Shown: in pieces, positions 1 through 9,006 of the stretch
Layout of the letters: each line of letters opens with the position of its first letter
Position numbering within the stretch: position 1 is the first letter of the stretch
NCBI RefSeq assembly: GCF_013778305.1
Contig: NZ_JACEIC010000001.1
Location: 434,001 to 498,000, forward strand
DNA from: Nocardioides agri
Lineage (GTDB): Bacteria; Actinomycetota; Actinomycetes; Propionibacteriales; Nocardioidaceae
Reading direction: 5' to 3'
Length of the DNA stretch: 64,000 nt
Notes under the pieces: model-generated
What the model was told of the DNA's origin: nothing
The model's database searches: none
What the model saw: the letters and a program-made list of their open reading frames with translations, nothing else
Made by a program: the position numbers and the translations under genes

Positions 1-194
1 AGCAGGTCGGTGCCCGCGCTGAACCCGCGGCCGCTGCCGGTCAGCAGCACGACCGCCACGGCGGGGTCGTCGGCCGCCGCCCGGAGCGCTTCGGTCGTGG
101 CGTCGTAGAGCGCCTCGTTGAACGCGTTGAGCGCCTCGGGCCGGTCGAGCGTGAGGGTCCGGACCCGGTCGCGGTCCTCGATCTGCAGCACCAT
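1..194 (-). CDS. Enoyl-CoA hydratase/isomerase family protein, N-terminal part, cut by the window edge
   Basis: Only the first 64 codons are present; the gene runs off the left edge. The ATG is at 194-192. The protein opens with a crotonase strand, has the LDRPEALNAFN segment and then GSGRGFSAGTDL, which is the crotonase oxyanion-hole region that binds the acyl-CoA thioester. A -10 TAGTCT (plus strand 201-206) lies six bases before the ATG, so the mRNA is probably leaderless. A perfect KstR box at 205-218 overlaps that -10. A role in steroid acyl-CoA beta-oxidation is inferred from the operator. The visible part does not resemble EchA19 or EchA20 closely enough to name it. Confidence 0.85.
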   Translation of the reverse strand, partial: MVLQIEDRDRVRTLTLDRPEALNAFNEALYDATTEALRAAADDPAVAVVLLTGSGRGFSAGTDL

Positions 195-204
195 GGGATC
201 AGAC

Positions 205-218
205 TAGAACACGTTCTA
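205..218. promoter_or_regulatory. KstR operator 1 (TAGAACACGTTCTA)
   Basis: Perfect palindrome that matches TnnAACnnGTTnnA, the known KstR consensus. It overlaps the -10 (AGACTA on the plus strand, 201-206) of the minus-strand crotonase gene, so binding would block that promoter. The DNA glycosylase on the other strand has its own -10 at 236-241, about 18 bases away, and may be unaffected. Confidence 0.9.
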
Positions 219-247
219 CCGTCGGTCGTGCGGGCTAGGCTCGGCGG

Positions 248-1186
248 GTGGGCGAGGGACAGGTGCGGGAGTGGCGGCCCGACTGGCCGGTCCCGGTCGG
301 CTCCGTGCTCGGCGTCCACAAGCGCGGCGGCGGCGACCCGACGTACAAGATCGTCCGCGAGCGCCACTGGCGCGGCATCCGTACGCCGGACGGCCCGGTC
401 ACCCTCGCCGTCGAGCCGCGCAGTGGCGACGGCGTCGTGCGTGCCGAGGCCTGGGGGCCCGGCGCCGAGTGGGCGCTCGACGGCCTGCCCGCGCTGCTCG
501 GCGCAGCGGACGACCCGACCGGGTTCGAGCCCGGGCACCCGCTGGTGGCCGAGGGCTGGCGCCGCTACCGGCACTGGCGGCTCGGCCGGACCGGGCTGGT
601 CTGGGAGTCGCTGGCGCCGGCGATCATCGAGCAGAAGGTGACCGGGCAGGAGGCGTTCGCGGGCTTCCGGATGCTCGTGCACCGGTACGGCGAGCGCGCC
701 CCCGGCCCGGGCGCCGACCTGCGGCTGTGGGTGCAGCCCCCACCCGAGACCGTGCGCCAGGTCCCGTCGTGGGAGTGGCTGCGGATGCACGTCGACCCGG
801 CCCGGTCCCGCGCTCTCGTGACCGCCGCCCGGGTCGCCGACGCGCTGGAGCGCACGGTCGGCCTCCCCGGCGACGAGGTCGAGCGGCGGCTGACCAGCCT
901 GCCCGGCATCGGCGTCTGGACCGCGGCCGAGGTGCGCCAGCGCGCGCACGGCGACGCCGACGCGGTCTCGTTCGGCGACTACCACGTCGCGAAGGACGTC
1001 GGGTGGGCCGTCGCCGGCCGGCCCTTCGACGACGCCGAGCTCGCGGAGTTCCTCGACCCCTGGCGGCCGCACCGGGGGCGGGTGGTCGTGCTGTGCCTGC
1101 TGACCGGCGGCCGGCCGGAGCGCCACGGCCCACGGATGGCGCCGCGGACGCACCTGCCGGCGACCGTCACGCGGCGTATCTATTGA
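248..1186 (+). CDS. DNA-3-methyladenine glycosylase, AlkA-like HhH-GPD family
   Basis: 312 aa. This family removes alkylated bases from DNA in base excision repair. The helix-hairpin-helix LPGIGVW is at residues 218-224. It is followed by SFGDYHVAKD, where Asp244 sits where the catalytic Asp of AlkA (Asp238) lies, with the usual Tyr after it. The N-terminal 100 residues look like the AlkA beta-domain but are divergent. The GTG start at 248 lies six bases after a -10 TAGGCT (236-241), which suggests a leaderless transcript. Nothing around it points to an adaptive-response operon. Confidence 0.85.
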   Translation: MGEGQVREWRPDWPVPVGSVLGVHKRGGGDPTYKIVRERHWRGIRTPDGPVTLAVEPRSGDGVVRAEAWGPGAEWALDGLPALLGAADDPTGFEPGHPLVAEGWRRYRHWRLGRTGLVWESLAPAIIEQKVTGQEAFAGFRMLVHRYGERAPGPGADLRLWVQPPPETVRQVPSWEWLRMHVDPARSRALVTAARVADALERTVGLPGDEVERRLTSLPGIGVWTAAEVRQRAHGDADAVSFGDYHVAKDVGWAVAGRPFDDAELAEFLDPWRPHRGRVVVLCLLTGGRPERHGPRMAPRTHLPATVTRRIY

Positions 1187-1217
1187 CTATCGATAGGTAG
1201 ATGTCGATACTCGATCC
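1183..1217 (+). promoter_or_regulatory. Promoter of the DUF2975/XRE pair, with palindrome, leaderless
   Basis: A -35 TTGACT (1183-1188), a 17-base spacer and a -10 GATACT (1206-1211) end six bases before the ATG at 1218, so transcription should begin at the start codon. The 10-base palindrome CTATCGATAG (1187-1196) overlaps the end of the -35 and lies in the spacer. That suits an operator for the small XRE repressor encoded as the second gene. The -35 also overlaps the stop codon of the glycosylase gene. Confidence 0.75.
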
Positions 1218-1697
1218 ATGAATGTCGACCGGTCCGCCGTCCTCGTCCTCCGGGTCTTCCTGGTCCTGCTCTTCGGCGTCCTGGTGGTGTTCCAGACGCT
1301 GTCGCTGCCGGGCCAGTTCCGGCACATGGCGGAGGAGAACCCCCACGACGCGTCCCTGCGGTGGCCGGCCACGATCGTCGCGGCCTTCCTCGTGCTGTGC
1401 GTCCAGGTGGTGGTCGTCGCGATCTGGAAGCTGCTCTCGATGGTCCAGGAGGACCGGATCTTCAGCGAGGCGTCGTTCACGTGGGTCAACGCGATCCTCG
1501 GTGCGATCGGCGCGGCCTGGGTGGTGCTGGGCTGCATCTTCGTGCTGGTCGGGTTCAACGCCGACGACCCCGGCCCGATCATGCTGCTGCTCCTGGTGCT
1601 CGTCGGCGTGACGGTGGTCGGCCTGCTGATGATCGTGATGCGCGCCCTGCTCCGGCAGGCGACGACCCTGCGCACCGACCTGGACGGGGTCATCTGA
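1218..1697 (+). CDS. DUF2975 family membrane protein
   Basis: 159 aa with four predicted membrane helices (about residues 8-28, 46-70, 86-110 and 117-138). Between helices 2 and 3 is the conserved-looking stretch LLSMVQEDRIFSE, which is typical of DUF2975 proteins. These proteins are usually encoded next to a small YozG-type helix-turn-helix protein, and that is the case here: the stop codon TGA and the next ATG share one base (TGATG at 1695-1699). The biochemical function is unknown; such pairs may form a membrane-linked regulatory unit. The start is supported by the leaderless promoter directly in front. Confidence 0.85.
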   Translation: MNVDRSAVLVLRVFLVLLFGVLVVFQTLSLPGQFRHMAEENPHDASLRWPATIVAAFLVLCVQVVVVAIWKLLSMVQEDRIFSEASFTWVNAILGAIGAAWVVLGCIFVLVGFNADDPGPIMLLLLVLVGVTVVGLLMIVMRALLRQATTLRTDLDGVI

Positions 1698-1903
1698 TGG
1701 CCATCGTCGTGCGCATCGACGTCGAGCTCGCCAAGCGGAAGATGAGCGTCGGCGACTTCGCCGAGCAGGTCGGGCTGACGCCCGCCAACGTCGCCGTCCT
1801 CAAGAACGGCCGGGCCAAGGCGGTGCGCTTCAGCACCCTCGAGGCGATGTGCCGGGTGCTCGAGTGCCAGCCCGGTGACCTGCTCGAGTGGGTGGACGAG
1901 TGA
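1697..1903 (+). CDS. Small XRE/Cro-CI helix-turn-helix regulator, YozG-like
   Basis: 68 aa. Nearly the whole protein is one HTH domain: residues 10-60 contain KRKMSVGDFAEQVGLTPANV, then the recognition helix AVLKNGRAKAVRFSTLEAMC and the ending QPGDLLEWVD. Partner of the DUF2975 membrane protein, with which it overlaps by one base. It probably binds the palindrome in the promoter of its own operon (inference). Confidence 0.88.
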   Translation: MAIVVRIDVELAKRKMSVGDFAEQVGLTPANVAVLKNGRAKAVRFSTLEAMCRVLECQPGDLLEWVDE

Positions 1904-2094
1904 GCGGCGTGGCGATCGTGATCCTGGAGGTCGTCGGCGTCCTCGTCGGCGTCGCCGCCGTGGTGGCGGGCGGGTACGACGACTCGCCCGGCCTGCAGGG
2001 ACTGGGCCTGCTCCTCGCGCTCGGCGGCCTGGTGCTGCTCGTCCGAGCAGCGCTCAGAGCAAGGGGCGCAGGGGCGCGAGGATCATCTCGGTGA
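1900..2094 (+). CDS. Small membrane protein of unknown function
   Basis: 64 aa if it starts at the GTG at 1900, which overlaps the stop of the XRE gene by four bases (GTGA). Two hydrophobic helices cover about residues 3-24 and 33-51, followed by an Arg-rich tail. The overlap suggests it is the third gene of the DUF2975/XRE operon. Its last 41 bases overlap the 3' end of the opposite-strand phospholipase D-like gene. I do not recognise the family. Confidence 0.6.
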   Translation: MSGVAIVILEVVGVLVGVAAVVAGGYDDSPGLQGLGLLLALGGLVLLVRAALRARGAGARGSSR

Positions 2095-3313
2095 ACTTCC
2101 GGTGGAGGTCGCGCGCCTCCCACTCGCTCTTGGTCAGCTCCAGCGAGTTCGACTCGTCGGTCAGGTGGATCTCCTCCATGACCGCGGCGAACGCCTCGTC
2201 GATCACCTCGAGGTTGATCTCGTAGTTGCCCTGCAGGCTGAGCCGGTCGACGTTCGCGGTGCCGATCGTCGACCAGGTGCCGTCGATCGTCGACGTCTTG
2301 GCGTGCACCATCGCGTCCTTGAAGCGGAAGATCCGCACCCCGGCGTCGAGGAGCTGGGAGAAGTAGCCCCGGGAGATCCAGTCGGCCACGATGTGGTTGG
2401 ACTTGTGCGGCAGCAGCAGGCGGACGTCGACGCCCCGGTGCGAGGCGTCCTTCATCGCGTCGACGAAGTCCTGGTCGGGGCAGAAGTAGGCGTGCGTCAT
2501 CCAGACGTTGGTCGACGCGCGGTTGATCGCCTCGATGTACATCGAGCGGATCGGGAACATCCACAGCCGCGGCACGTTGCGGTGCAGCCGGATCCGGGAC
2601 TCCCAGGTCGAGGAGGTCTCGAGCAGCAGCGGGCGCTCCGACGTCCCGATCCGGCGGCGCCGGTTGAGGTTCCAGAAGTCCGCGAAGGCACGCTTGAGGT
2701 CCCACACGCCGGGGCCGGTGAGGCGCAGGTGCGTGTCGCGCCACTCGGTGGCGTACGGCGTGCCGATGTTGTAGCCCCCGACGAACCCGACCGCGTCGTC
2801 GACGACCAGGATCTTGCGGTGGTCGCGGCCGTAGCGGGTGACGTCGTAGAACTTCCAGCCGGCCGGGTAGATCGGGTAGCGCAGCACCTTCATCGTGGCC
2901 GGGAACCGCTTGAAGCGGGGGGAGACGACGAGGTTCGCGAAGCCGTCGTAGATGACGTAGACCTCCACCCCGCGGTCGGCCGCGGCGGCCAGCGCGGCCT
3001 TGAACCGCTCGCCGACCTCGTCGCCCTTCCAGATGTAGGTCTCGAAGAGGATCTGGCGCTCCGCCCTGCCGATCGCGTCGAGCATCGCGTCGTACAGGTC
3101 CTGGCCGTAGGTGTACGTCGTGAGCGTGCCGTCGCCGACCTCGACGTCGGTCGGCTTGGTGACCGGGAACGGCTTCGGCTTCTTGCCCCGGCGGCGGTAG
3201 GAGTCGACGAGCGACATGCCGATCGCCAGCGCCAGCTGGATGCCGACGACCGTCAGCAGCGTGCGCCGCAGCACTCGCAGGCCACGCTCGGCGATGGTCG
3301 TCGGGCTGCTCAC
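2054..3313 (-). CDS. Phospholipase D / cardiolipin synthase-like protein
   Basis: 419 aa. One N-terminal membrane helix (about residues 17-37) anchors a soluble part with two HKD motifs. The first is H165-x-K167-x4-D172 within DHRKILVVDD; the second is H337-x-K339-x4-D344 within VHAKTSTID. Both are complete, so the enzyme should be active through a covalent phosphohistidine. The closest role is transfer or hydrolysis of phospholipid head groups at the inner membrane, as in bacterial cardiolipin synthases (Cls). It is monocistronic by position, with 16 bases to the next minus-strand gene. Confidence 0.88.
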   Translation of the reverse strand: MSSPTTIAERGLRVLRRTLLTVVGIQLALAIGMSLVDSYRRRGKKPKPFPVTKPTDVEVGDGTLTTYTYGQDLYDAMLDAIGRAERQILFETYIWKGDEVGERFKAALAAAADRGVEVYVIYDGFANLVVSPRFKRFPATMKVLRYPIYPAGWKFYDVTRYGRDHRKILVVDDAVGFVGGYNIGTPYATEWRDTHLRLTGPGVWDLKRAFADFWNLNRRRRIGTSERPLLLETSSTWESRIRLHRNVPRLWMFPIRSMYIEAINRASTNVWMTHAYFCPDQDFVDAMKDASHRGVDVRLLLPHKSNHIVADWISRGYFSQLLDAGVRIFRFKDAMVHAKTSTIDGTWSTIGTANVDRLSLQGNYEINLEVIDEAFAAVMEEIHLTDESNSLELTKSEWEARDLHRKFTEMILAPLRPLL

Positions 3314-3329
3314 GTGGCCAATCTAGCGA

Positions 3330-4943
3330 TCACCCCGCGGGCACGTAGTAGGTGTACTCCAGGGTGTAGGTCGCGACGTCGTACCGGTTCGGCCTCGAGG
3401 TGCCGGCGGACCACCGGGTCCGGGGGCTGGTCGAGAAGAGCTCGACGTCGGGCCGGACCAGCATCCAGGGGGTCGCGGCGGATCCGTCGGCGGCGAGGGT
3501 CGCTCCGTCGCTGTCGCTCACGCCGCCGCGCGCCGTCACCCACGCGGTGTCGTCGTCGCCGGGCGTGGTCGGACCGCCGACGGCGACGACCCGGAATCGG
3601 TCGAAGGGCGTCGTGCCGAACGTCAGGGGCGGCGTGAACCCGTAGTCCCGGACGGCCGACTGGAACTCGGTGCCCGGGCATGCCGCCTGGTCGGAGCGGA
3701 AGGAGACACCGCCGGCGAAGCGCTCGGACGGGTGGGACGCGCACGGCGCGTAGTCGCCGCAGCCGTTGGCGAAGCAGGGGTCCGTCGCGGGCGGTGCGGA
3801 GAGTCCGGTCCACGTGACGGAGCCGGTCTGCTCGACCAGCTGGCCCGCGGAGACGGAGACGGGTCGTCGGACGACACGGGAGTTGCCGACGTCGTCGGTG
3901 ACCACGAGCCGGAGGAGGTAGTCGCCGGGAGCGACGGGACCGGACGGCGTCCGGGCGTCCCAGGTCAGCAAGGTGCAGGCGACGTAGTAGGGCGAGCCGC
4001 GATCGCCCCAGGAGCACTCGTGCTCGACGGGGGCGAGACGGGCCGTGAGGCGGCCCTCGTCGACGGCCCTGACCTGCGCCGACGTCACCTCGCCCGGAGG
4101 CAGGTCGAGGCCGACGCGCAGGCTGTCCTCGATGACGGTGGCCGCCGGGTAGACGGTCGAGCGGTTGACGTTGAGGGTCGGATCGGGTGCGGTCAGGTCG
4201 ACCACCGTGCGGACGGTCACGGCCCCGGCGCGCGAGCGGGGCGCCACCGGCCGCGCGCGCAGGGTGACCCGGTGCTCTCCCTCGGCGGCGGCGCGCCCGC
4301 CGATCCGGCCGTTCCACCACCAGGCGTGGTGTCCCGCGGGCTGGGCGCCGAGGGGGATCCGGTGACCGGCGACGACGGCGGTCACGCGCGACCGACGCTC
4401 CAGGACGTACCCGATCCTGGCCCTGCTCCGGACGCCGCTGCCGGGTGCGAAGCGGAGGCCCTCCGCCGCCGCGGACGTGCTGGTGCGGACGTCCAGCGAC
4501 ACCGGCCCGGAGTGGAGCGTGAACGTCGCCCGTGCCGTCCGGGGGTGCTGCTCGTCGCCGTACGGACGGGCGATGACGCTCAGCCGGTAGCGGCCCGCGG
4601 GCAGGGGCCGGGCGACGCCCGTGAAGAGGCTGCCGAGCGTGAGGACCCGCCGGCCGGGGGCGTCCCACTGCGTGCCGCCGAGCGGCCCGTTGCGGACCGT
4701 CCGGCCCCGCTCGACGTCGCGGACCCGGATCGTCACGAAGGCGCGTCGCGCGAGGTCGATCGGCACCCGGAGGGAGTCGTGGTAGCCGTCCCCGTCGGGC
4801 GACACGGTCGGCCGGAAATGGCCGATCGAGATCACCGGACGCACTGGTGCGGCGGTGCCCGCCGGCGCGACCGCCAGGCCGCTGACCACCAGGCCGCTGA
4901 CCAACGCAGCGCGCACCAGGACGACCTTGATCGAGGACCGCAC
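3330..4943 (-). CDS. Secreted protein with FlgD-like Ig repeats
   Basis: 537 aa from the GTG at 4943, which has GGAGAGG six bases upstream; a more upstream in-frame ATG at 4973 lacks this. A signal peptide (VLVRAALVSGLVVSGLAVAPAG) ends in an Ala-rich cleavage region. Residues after it contain FRPTVSPDGDGYHDSL, the SPDGDG motif of FlgD-like and cell-surface Ig modules, and a related segment (DPTLNVNRSTVYPAATVIEDSLRV) recurs later. The C-terminal third has several paired Cys (CFANGCGDYAPC) and may be disulfide-bonded. Function unknown; extracellular location is inferred from the signal. Confidence 0.75.
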   Translation of the reverse strand: MRSSIKVVLVRAALVSGLVVSGLAVAPAGTAAPVRPVISIGHFRPTVSPDGDGYHDSLRVPIDLARRAFVTIRVRDVERGRTVRNGPLGGTQWDAPGRRVLTLGSLFTGVARPLPAGRYRLSVIARPYGDEQHPRTARATFTLHSGPVSLDVRTSTSAAAEGLRFAPGSGVRSRARIGYVLERRSRVTAVVAGHRIPLGAQPAGHHAWWWNGRIGGRAAAEGEHRVTLRARPVAPRSRAGAVTVRTVVDLTAPDPTLNVNRSTVYPAATVIEDSLRVGLDLPPGEVTSAQVRAVDEGRLTARLAPVEHECSWGDRGSPYYVACTLLTWDARTPSGPVAPGDYLLRLVVTDDVGNSRVVRRPVSVSAGQLVEQTGSVTWTGLSAPPATDPCFANGCGDYAPCASHPSERFAGGVSFRSDQAACPGTEFQSAVRDYGFTPPLTFGTTPFDRFRVVAVGGPTTPGDDDTAWVTARGGVSDSDGATLAADGSAATPWMLVRPDVELFSTSPRTRWSAGTSRPNRYDVATYTLEYTYYVPAG

Positions 4944-5047
4944 GGCACCTCTCCTCTCCGAGACTCGGCACACCCTAGACGCGGGCCGGGCGGGATCCGT
5001 TACACGGGACCGGGGGACTGTCGGTGCCGCCGTCTAGGCTCGAAGCC

Positions 5048-7168
5048 ATGCGACCAGTGACCGATCTCGAGCGCCGCGTGGCGCCGTTCAAGGTCATCTC
5101 CGACTACCAGCCCTCCGGCGACCAGCCGGCCGCCATCGCGGAGATCACCAAGCGGATCAAGGGCGGGGTGGAGGACGTCGTGCTGCTCGGGGCGACCGGC
5201 ACCGGCAAGACCGCCACGGTGGCCTGGGTGGCCGAGCAGCTGCAACGGCCGATGCTCGTCATGCAGCCCAACAAGACGCTCGCCGCCCAGTTCGCCAACG
5301 AGCTGCGCCAGCTCTTCCCCGACAACGCGATCGAGTACTTCGTCTCCTACTACGACTACTACCAGCCCGAGGCCTACGTCCCGCAGACCGACACCTACAT
5401 CGAGAAGGACTCCTCGATCAACGAGGAGGTCGAGCGGCTGCGCCACTCGGCGACCAACTCGCTGCTGACCCGCCGCGACGTGATCGTCGTCAGCACCGTC
5501 TCCTGCATCTACGGCCTCGGCACCCCGCAGGAGTACGTCGACCGGATGCTCCGGCTCAAGGTCGGCGAGGAGCACGACCGGGACTCGATCCTGCGCCGGC
5601 TCGTCGAGATCCAGTACACCCGCAACGACATGACGTTCACCCGCGGCACGTTCCGGGTGCGCGGCGACACCCTCGAGATCTTCCCGGTCTACGAGGAGCA
5701 CGCGGTGCGGGTGGAGTTCTTCGGCGACGAGATCGAGCGGCTGATGACGCTGCACCCGATCACCGGCGAGGTGGTCACCGACGACCAGGAGCTCTACGTC
5801 TTCCCGGCGACCCACTACGTCGCCGGCCCCGAGCGCATGGAGCGCGCGATCACCGGCATCGAGCTCGAGCTGGAGGACCAGCTCGCGAAGTTCGAGCGGG
5901 AGGGCAAGCTGCTCGAGGCCCAGCGGCTCCGGATGCGCACGACCTACGACGTGGAGATGATGCGCCAGGTCGGGTCGTGCTCGGGCATCGAGAACTACTC
6001 GATGCACATCGACGGCCGCACCCGCGGCTCCGCGCCCAACTGCCTCCTCGACTACTTCCCCGAGGACTTCGTGCTCGTCGTCGACGAGTCCCACGTCGCG
6101 GTGCCGCAGATCGGCGGCATGTACGAGGGCGACATGTCCCGCAAGCGCAACCTGGTCGACCACGGCTTCCGGCTGCCCAGCGCGATGGACAACCGCCCGC
6201 TGCGCTGGGAGGAGTTCCTCGACCGGATCGGCCAGACGATCTACCTCTCCGCGACCCCGGGCGACTACGAGCTCGACAAGGTCGGCGGCGACACGGTCGA
6301 GCAGATCATCCGCCCGACCGGCCTCGTCGACCCGGAGGTCGTCGTCAAGCCGACCAAGGGCCAGATCGACGACCTCATCCACGAGATCAACGTCCGGGTC
6401 GAGAAGCACGAGCGGGTCCTGGTCACGACGCTGACCAAGAAGATGTCCGAGGACCTCACCGACTACCTCCTCGACGCCGGCATCCGCACCCGCTACCTCC
6501 ACTCCGAGGTCGACACGCTCAAGCGCATCGAGCTGCTCCGCGACCTACGACTGGGGCAGTACGACGTCCTCGTCGGCATCAACCTGCTCCGCGAGGGCCT
6601 CGACCTGCCCGAGGTGTCGCTGGTGGCGATCCTCGACGCCGACAAGGAGGGCTTCCTCCGCTCCGACAAGTCGCTCATCCAGACCATCGGGCGCGCGGCC
6701 CGCAACGTGTCCGGCCAGGTGCACATGTACGCCGACCGGATCACGCCCTCGATGGAGTCCGCGATCGACGAGACCAACCGGCGGCGCGCCAAGCAGGTCG
6801 CCTACAACACCGCGCACGGCATCGACCCGCAGCCGCTGCGCAAGAAGATCGCCGACATCACCGACATGCTCGCCCGCGAGGACGAGTCCACCCAGGAGCT
6901 GCTCGAGACGTGGCAGCACATGGACCCGAAGCACCGGAAGGCACCGGTCCCCGCCCTGTCCCGGTTGGCCGGCGGAGAGGCCGGGCAGCACAGCAAGGAC
7001 CTGGCCGGGCTGCCGAGCGCCGAGCTCGCCCAGCTCATCCAGGAGCTCACCGACCAGATGAAGGGCGCCGCCGCCGAGCTGCACTTCGAGGTGGCCGCGC
7101 GGCTGCGCGACGAGATCGGCGACCTGAAGAAGGAGCTCAGGCAGATGATGGAAGCAGGTGCGAAGTGA
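5048..7168 (+). CDS. uvrB: Excinuclease ABC subunit B
   Basis: 706 aa, the usual length for UvrB. It takes the damaged strand from UvrA, verifies the lesion by inserting its beta-hairpin and loads UvrC. Walker A GATGTGKT is at residues 48-55. The beta-hairpin [17 protein letters not shown] follows, then DESH (Walker B), the helicase motif TIGRAARN and a C-terminal UVR domain that contacts UvrC. The ATG at 5048 lies seven bases after a -10 TAGGCT (5035-5040), so the mRNA looks leaderless. I did not find a clear SOS box in front. The VOC gene behind it overlaps by four bases. Confidence 0.98.
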   Translation: MRPVTDLERRVAPFKVISDYQPSGDQPAAIAEITKRIKGGVEDVVLLGATGTGKTATVAWVAEQLQRPMLVMQPNKTLAAQFANELRQLFPDNAIEYFVSYYDYYQPEAYVPQTDTYIEKDSSINEEVERLRHSATNSLLTRRDVIVVSTVSCIYGLGTPQEYVDRMLRLKVGEEHDRDSILRRLVEIQYTRNDMTFTRGTFRVRGDTLEIFPVYEEHAVRVEFFGDEIERLMTLHPITGEVVTDDQELYVFPATHYVAGPERMERAITGIELELEDQLAKFEREGKLLEAQRLRMRTTYDVEMMRQVGSCSGIENYSMHIDGRTRGSAPNCLLDYFPEDFVLVVDESHVAVPQIGGMYEGDMSRKRNLVDHGFRLPSAMDNRPLRWEEFLDRIGQTIYLSATPGDYELDKVGGDTVEQIIRPTGLVDPEVVVKPTKGQIDDLIHEINVRVEKHERVLVTTLTKKMSEDLTDYLLDAGIRTRYLHSEVDTLKRIELLRDLRLGQYDVLVGINLLREGLDLPEVSLVAILDADKEGFLRSDKSLIQTIGRAARNVSGQVHMYADRITPSMESAIDETNRRRAKQVAYNTAHGIDPQPLRKKIADITDMLAREDESTQELLETWQHMDPKHRKAPVPALSRLAGGEAGQHSKDLAGLPSAELAQLIQELTDQMKGAAAELHFEVAARLRDEIGDLKKELRQMMEAGAK

Positions 7169-7602
7169 GCACGGTCCGAGAGGTCCAGGTGACGTTCGAC
7201 TGCGCCGACCCACGCGCGCTGTCGGTCTTCTGGAACGAGGTGCTCGGCTACGAGTTCCCACCACCCCCGCCGGGCTTCGAGTCGTGGGACGCCTTCTCCG
7301 CGACCCTGCCGGAGGAGCAGCGCAACATGGCGTCCGCCTCGGTCGACCCAGCCGGGGCCGGCCCGCGGCTGTTCTTCCAGCAGGTGCCGGAGGGCAAGAC
7401 GGTCAAGAACCGCGTCCACCTCGACGTCCGGGCCGCACCCGGCCTGGCCGGCGACGAGCGGATGGCCGCGCTGGAGGCCGAGTGCGAGCGGCTGGTCGCG
7501 CTGGGCGCCACCCGGGTCGAGCGCCACGAGCCCGCCCCGCCGATGTCCGGGGGCCACATCGTCATGCAGGACCCGGAGGGCAACGAGTTCTGCCTCGACT
7601 GA
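7165..7602 (+). CDS. VOC (glyoxalase-like) family protein
   Basis: 145 aa. The GTG at 7165 overlaps the uvrB stop (GTGA), so it is translationally coupled. The fold is one pair of beta-alpha-beta3 modules: [20 protein letters not shown] at the start, NRVHLDV in the middle and [15 protein letters not shown] at the end, the typical VOC C-terminal motif with the metal-binding Glu. The substrate is unknown. Coupling to uvrB need not mean a role in repair. Confidence 0.85.
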   Translation: MSTVREVQVTFDCADPRALSVFWNEVLGYEFPPPPPGFESWDAFSATLPEEQRNMASASVDPAGAGPRLFFQQVPEGKTVKNRVHLDVRAAPGLAGDERMAALEAECERLVALGATRVERHEPAPPMSGGHIVMQDPEGNEFCLD

Positions 7603-7621
7603 CCCGCCTAGACTCGCGGGA

Positions 7622-8917
7622 GTGACTCCCCAGCCGACCCGCATCACGGCGCGTGCCTGGGTGGTCTGGGGAGTCGGGCTCCTCGTCTACTTCGTGGCGG
7701 TCTTCCACCGCTCGTCGCTTGCGGTCGCCGGCCTCGCCGCGTCCGAGCGCTTCGACATCTCCGCGTCCCAGCTCGCCACCTTCACGATGCTCCAGCTGGT
7801 CGTGTACGCCGGCATGCAGATCCCCGTGGGCCTCCTGGTCGACCGGTTCGGCTCCCGGAGCGTGCTGTTGACGGGCACCGTGCTGCTGACCTGCGCCCAG
7901 GTCGGGTTCGCGCTCGCCGAGAGCTACAGCGCCGCCCTGGTCGCCCGGGTGTTCGTGGGCATGGGCGACGCGATGACCTTCATCTGCGTGCTGCGACTGG
8001 TGAGCAGCTGGTTCCCCACCCGGCGGATCCCGCTGATGACCCAGCTGACCGGCACGCTGGGCCAGCTCGGGGCGATCGCCGCCGCGGTGCCGATGACCTG
8101 GGCCCTCGGGCACCTCGGGTGGACGACGGCCTACCTGGTCGCCGCCTCGCTCGGTCTCGCGCTCGCCCTGGCGATGGTGTTCGTGCTCCACGACACCCCC
8201 ACCCAGCGCAACCTGCGCGGCCCGGCGCTGTCCCTGGCGGCCGTGCGGGCCAGCCTGTCGGCGTCCTGGGCGCACCCCGGCACCCGGCTCGGCTTCTGGA
8301 TGCACTTCTCGACCCAGTTCAGCGCCACGGCCCTCAGCCTGCTCTGGGGCTACCCCTTCTTCGTCAAGGGCGAGCACCAGTCGGAGGCGACGGCCGGGCT
8401 GCTGCTCACGCTCATGGTGCTCGCGATCATGGGCGCGGGGCCGACGCTCGGCTGGCTGGTGGGCAACCATCCCTGGCACCGCTCGACCATGGTGCTGACG
8501 ATCGTGAGCAGCATCGTCGTCGCGTGGACCATCGTGCTCGCCTGGCCGGGCCACGCCCCGACCTGGGTGCTCGTCGTGCTGGTGGTCGTCGTGGGCGTCG
8601 GCGGCCCGGCCTCGATGATCGGGTTCGACGTGGGCCGCACCTCCAACCCGCACGAGCGGTTCGCGAGCGCCACCGGGATCATCAACCAGGGCGGCTTCGT
8701 GGCCAGCCTGGTGCTCGTGATCTCCATCGGCATCGTGCTCGACTGGCGGACGCCCGGAGGCGGCTCGGACTACACGTCGTCGGCCTTCAAGTGGGCGATG
8801 TCGACGCAGTACCTGCTCTGGGGCCTCGGGCTGATCCAGGTCTACCGCTACCGGGTCAAGACCCGGCGGGTCGTCGACCGCGACGAGCTGGAGGGCATCG
8901 CCCGGGCCGTCGCGTGA
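7622..8917 (+). CDS. Major facilitator superfamily transporter
   Basis: 431 aa with about twelve membrane helices. The loop after helix 2 reads GLLVDRFGSRSVLL, the MFS signature DRFGSR. The N-terminal YFVAVFHRSSLAVAG resembles the nitrate/sugar-phosphate type MFS group with an early FHRSS motif. The GTG at 7622 sits seven bases after a -10 TAGACT (7609-7614), so it is likely leaderless. The substrate cannot be read from the sequence. Confidence 0.85.
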   Translation: MTPQPTRITARAWVVWGVGLLVYFVAVFHRSSLAVAGLAASERFDISASQLATFTMLQLVVYAGMQIPVGLLVDRFGSRSVLLTGTVLLTCAQVGFALAESYSAALVARVFVGMGDAMTFICVLRLVSSWFPTRRIPLMTQLTGTLGQLGAIAAAVPMTWALGHLGWTTAYLVAASLGLALALAMVFVLHDTPTQRNLRGPALSLAAVRASLSASWAHPGTRLGFWMHFSTQFSATALSLLWGYPFFVKGEHQSEATAGLLLTLMVLAIMGAGPTLGWLVGNHPWHRSTMVLTIVSSIVVAWTIVLAWPGHAPTWVLVVLVVVVGVGGPASMIGFDVGRTSNPHERFASATGIINQGGFVASLVLVISIGIVLDWRTPGGGSDYTSSAFKWAMSTQYLLWGLGLIQVYRYRVKTRRVVDRDELEGIARAVA

Positions 8918-9006
8918 CGGCGTGTAACGCGGGGTGGCCGCGCGGACGTTCTCTGTGTGAGAGGCGCCGACCCCCGAGGCGCCGGACGTCTCAGGAAGGC
9001 CCAGCC

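Noticed and set aside
2102..3637. Long open frame on the plus strand across the phospholipase D-like gene
   Set aside because: It is a high-GC shadow: its composition is Arg/Asp/Val-rich and matches no family, while the minus-strand frame has two HKD motifs.
8918..9006. GGCGCC repeats before the secreted-protein gene as a riboswitch or terminator
   Set aside because: Only a short GC-rich stem is visible, without a loop or sequence that matches any known RNA class.
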